Shown here: in pieces, positions 5,331-5,557 of the stretch | Layout of the letters: every line of letters starts with the position of its first letter | Position numbering within the stretch: the first letter of the stretch is position 1 | Position numbers and translations under genes: made by a program | Source of the DNA: Bdellovibrionales bacterium | Lineage (GTDB): Bacteria; Bdellovibrionota; Bacteriovoracia; Bacteriovoracales; Bacteriovoracaceae | Assembly: GCA_030633015.1 (NCBI GenBank) | Contig: DAOVTR010000131.1 | Coordinates: forward strand, 1 to 5,557 | Reading direction: 5' to 3' | DNA length: 5,557 nt | Notes under the pieces: generated by a model | What the model saw: the letters and a program-made list of their open reading frames with translations, nothing else | What the model was told of the DNA's origin: nothing | Database searches by the model: none

Positions 5331-5557
5331 TAATCAATCGATATTACCTGCACAAAAACTTAAAACTAAAAATCAAATTATATCGCTAAAGATCATTTTA
5401 ACTATAATCATTTCAAATATCTTCGTTTATTTAATTACAGCTCAAGACAGCGGTACATCTGTCTCGATAAAAAATGAAATCTTAAAAGATCATATAAGAC
5501 TTGAGATTTCACTGAAATTATTTGTAAATACATCATCAAATAAGGATAGATATCCTA
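5320..5557 (+). CDS. Membrane-anchored protein of pilin operon, partial (3' end beyond window)
   Basis: An open frame runs from ATG 5320 to the window edge without a stop (79 complete codons), so the C-terminus is missing. Visible parts are a basic polar N-terminus (MEINNQSILPAQKLKTK), one membrane segment (about 21-40, ISLKIILTIIISNIFVYLIT) and the start of a presumably periplasmic domain with alternating strand-like residues (HIRLEISLKLFVNTS, 59-73). A possible TGGA (5307-5310) lies 9 nt upstream, and the start overlaps the preceding gene by 11 nt, placing it in the same operon. In Tad operons a single-pass protein with a periplasmic domain near the pilin gene is often RcpC/CpaB, but I see no SAF-domain signature in this fragment and do not assign it. 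Confidence 0.65.
   Translation, partial: MEINNQSILPAQKLKTKNQIISLKIILTIIISNIFVYLITAQDSGTSVSIKNEILKDHIRLEISLKLFVNTSSNKDRYP

Overview
The window is very AT-rich (by eye about 70% A+T) and comes from a diderm (Gram-negative) bacterium: it encodes a TolC-family outer-membrane channel, an outer-membrane beta-barrel candidate and a SPOR-domain protein. The AT-rich, lysine-rich coding style together with a Flp-type pilin and degenerate Tad-like proteins fits marine predatory Bdellovibrionota such as Bacteriovorax/Halobacteriovorax. That placement is an inference from style and gene content, with no marker gene to prove it.

Left part, plus strand (28-2180): a TolC-like outer-membrane efflux/secretion protein and a small secreted beta-barrel candidate, translationally coupled through an ATGA overlap. 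Middle part, minus strand (2177-4012): a membrane-anchored SPOR-domain protein followed after 3 nt by a monofunctional mannose-1-phosphate guanylyltransferase. The guanylyltransferase converges tail-to-tail on the beta-barrel gene, and the two stop codons share bases. The SPOR protein points to the division-septum cell wall; the guanylyltransferase makes GDP-mannose for surface polysaccharide.

Right part, plus strand (4213 to the window edge): after a 200-nt divergent intergenic region comes a compact five-gene run that looks like the start of a Flp/Tad-type pilus operon. Its first gene is a 55-residue Flp pilin with an exact G|XXXXEY prepilin-peptidase motif. Behind it lie three small single-membrane-segment proteins of unknown function and a fourth membrane-anchored protein cut by the window edge. 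They are packed with a 1-nt gap, a 4-nt overlap, a 154-nt out-of-frame overlap and an 11-nt overlap. The pilin is preceded by a good Shine-Dalgarno and a TGGCA/TGCA pair at exact sigma-54 (-24/-12) spacing, although a sigma-70 reading of the same bases is also possible. A perfect 7-bp inverted repeat lies just upstream.

The pilus-like cluster is the part most likely to be undescribed. I assign no precise function to its four genes after the pilin, only topology, motifs and context.
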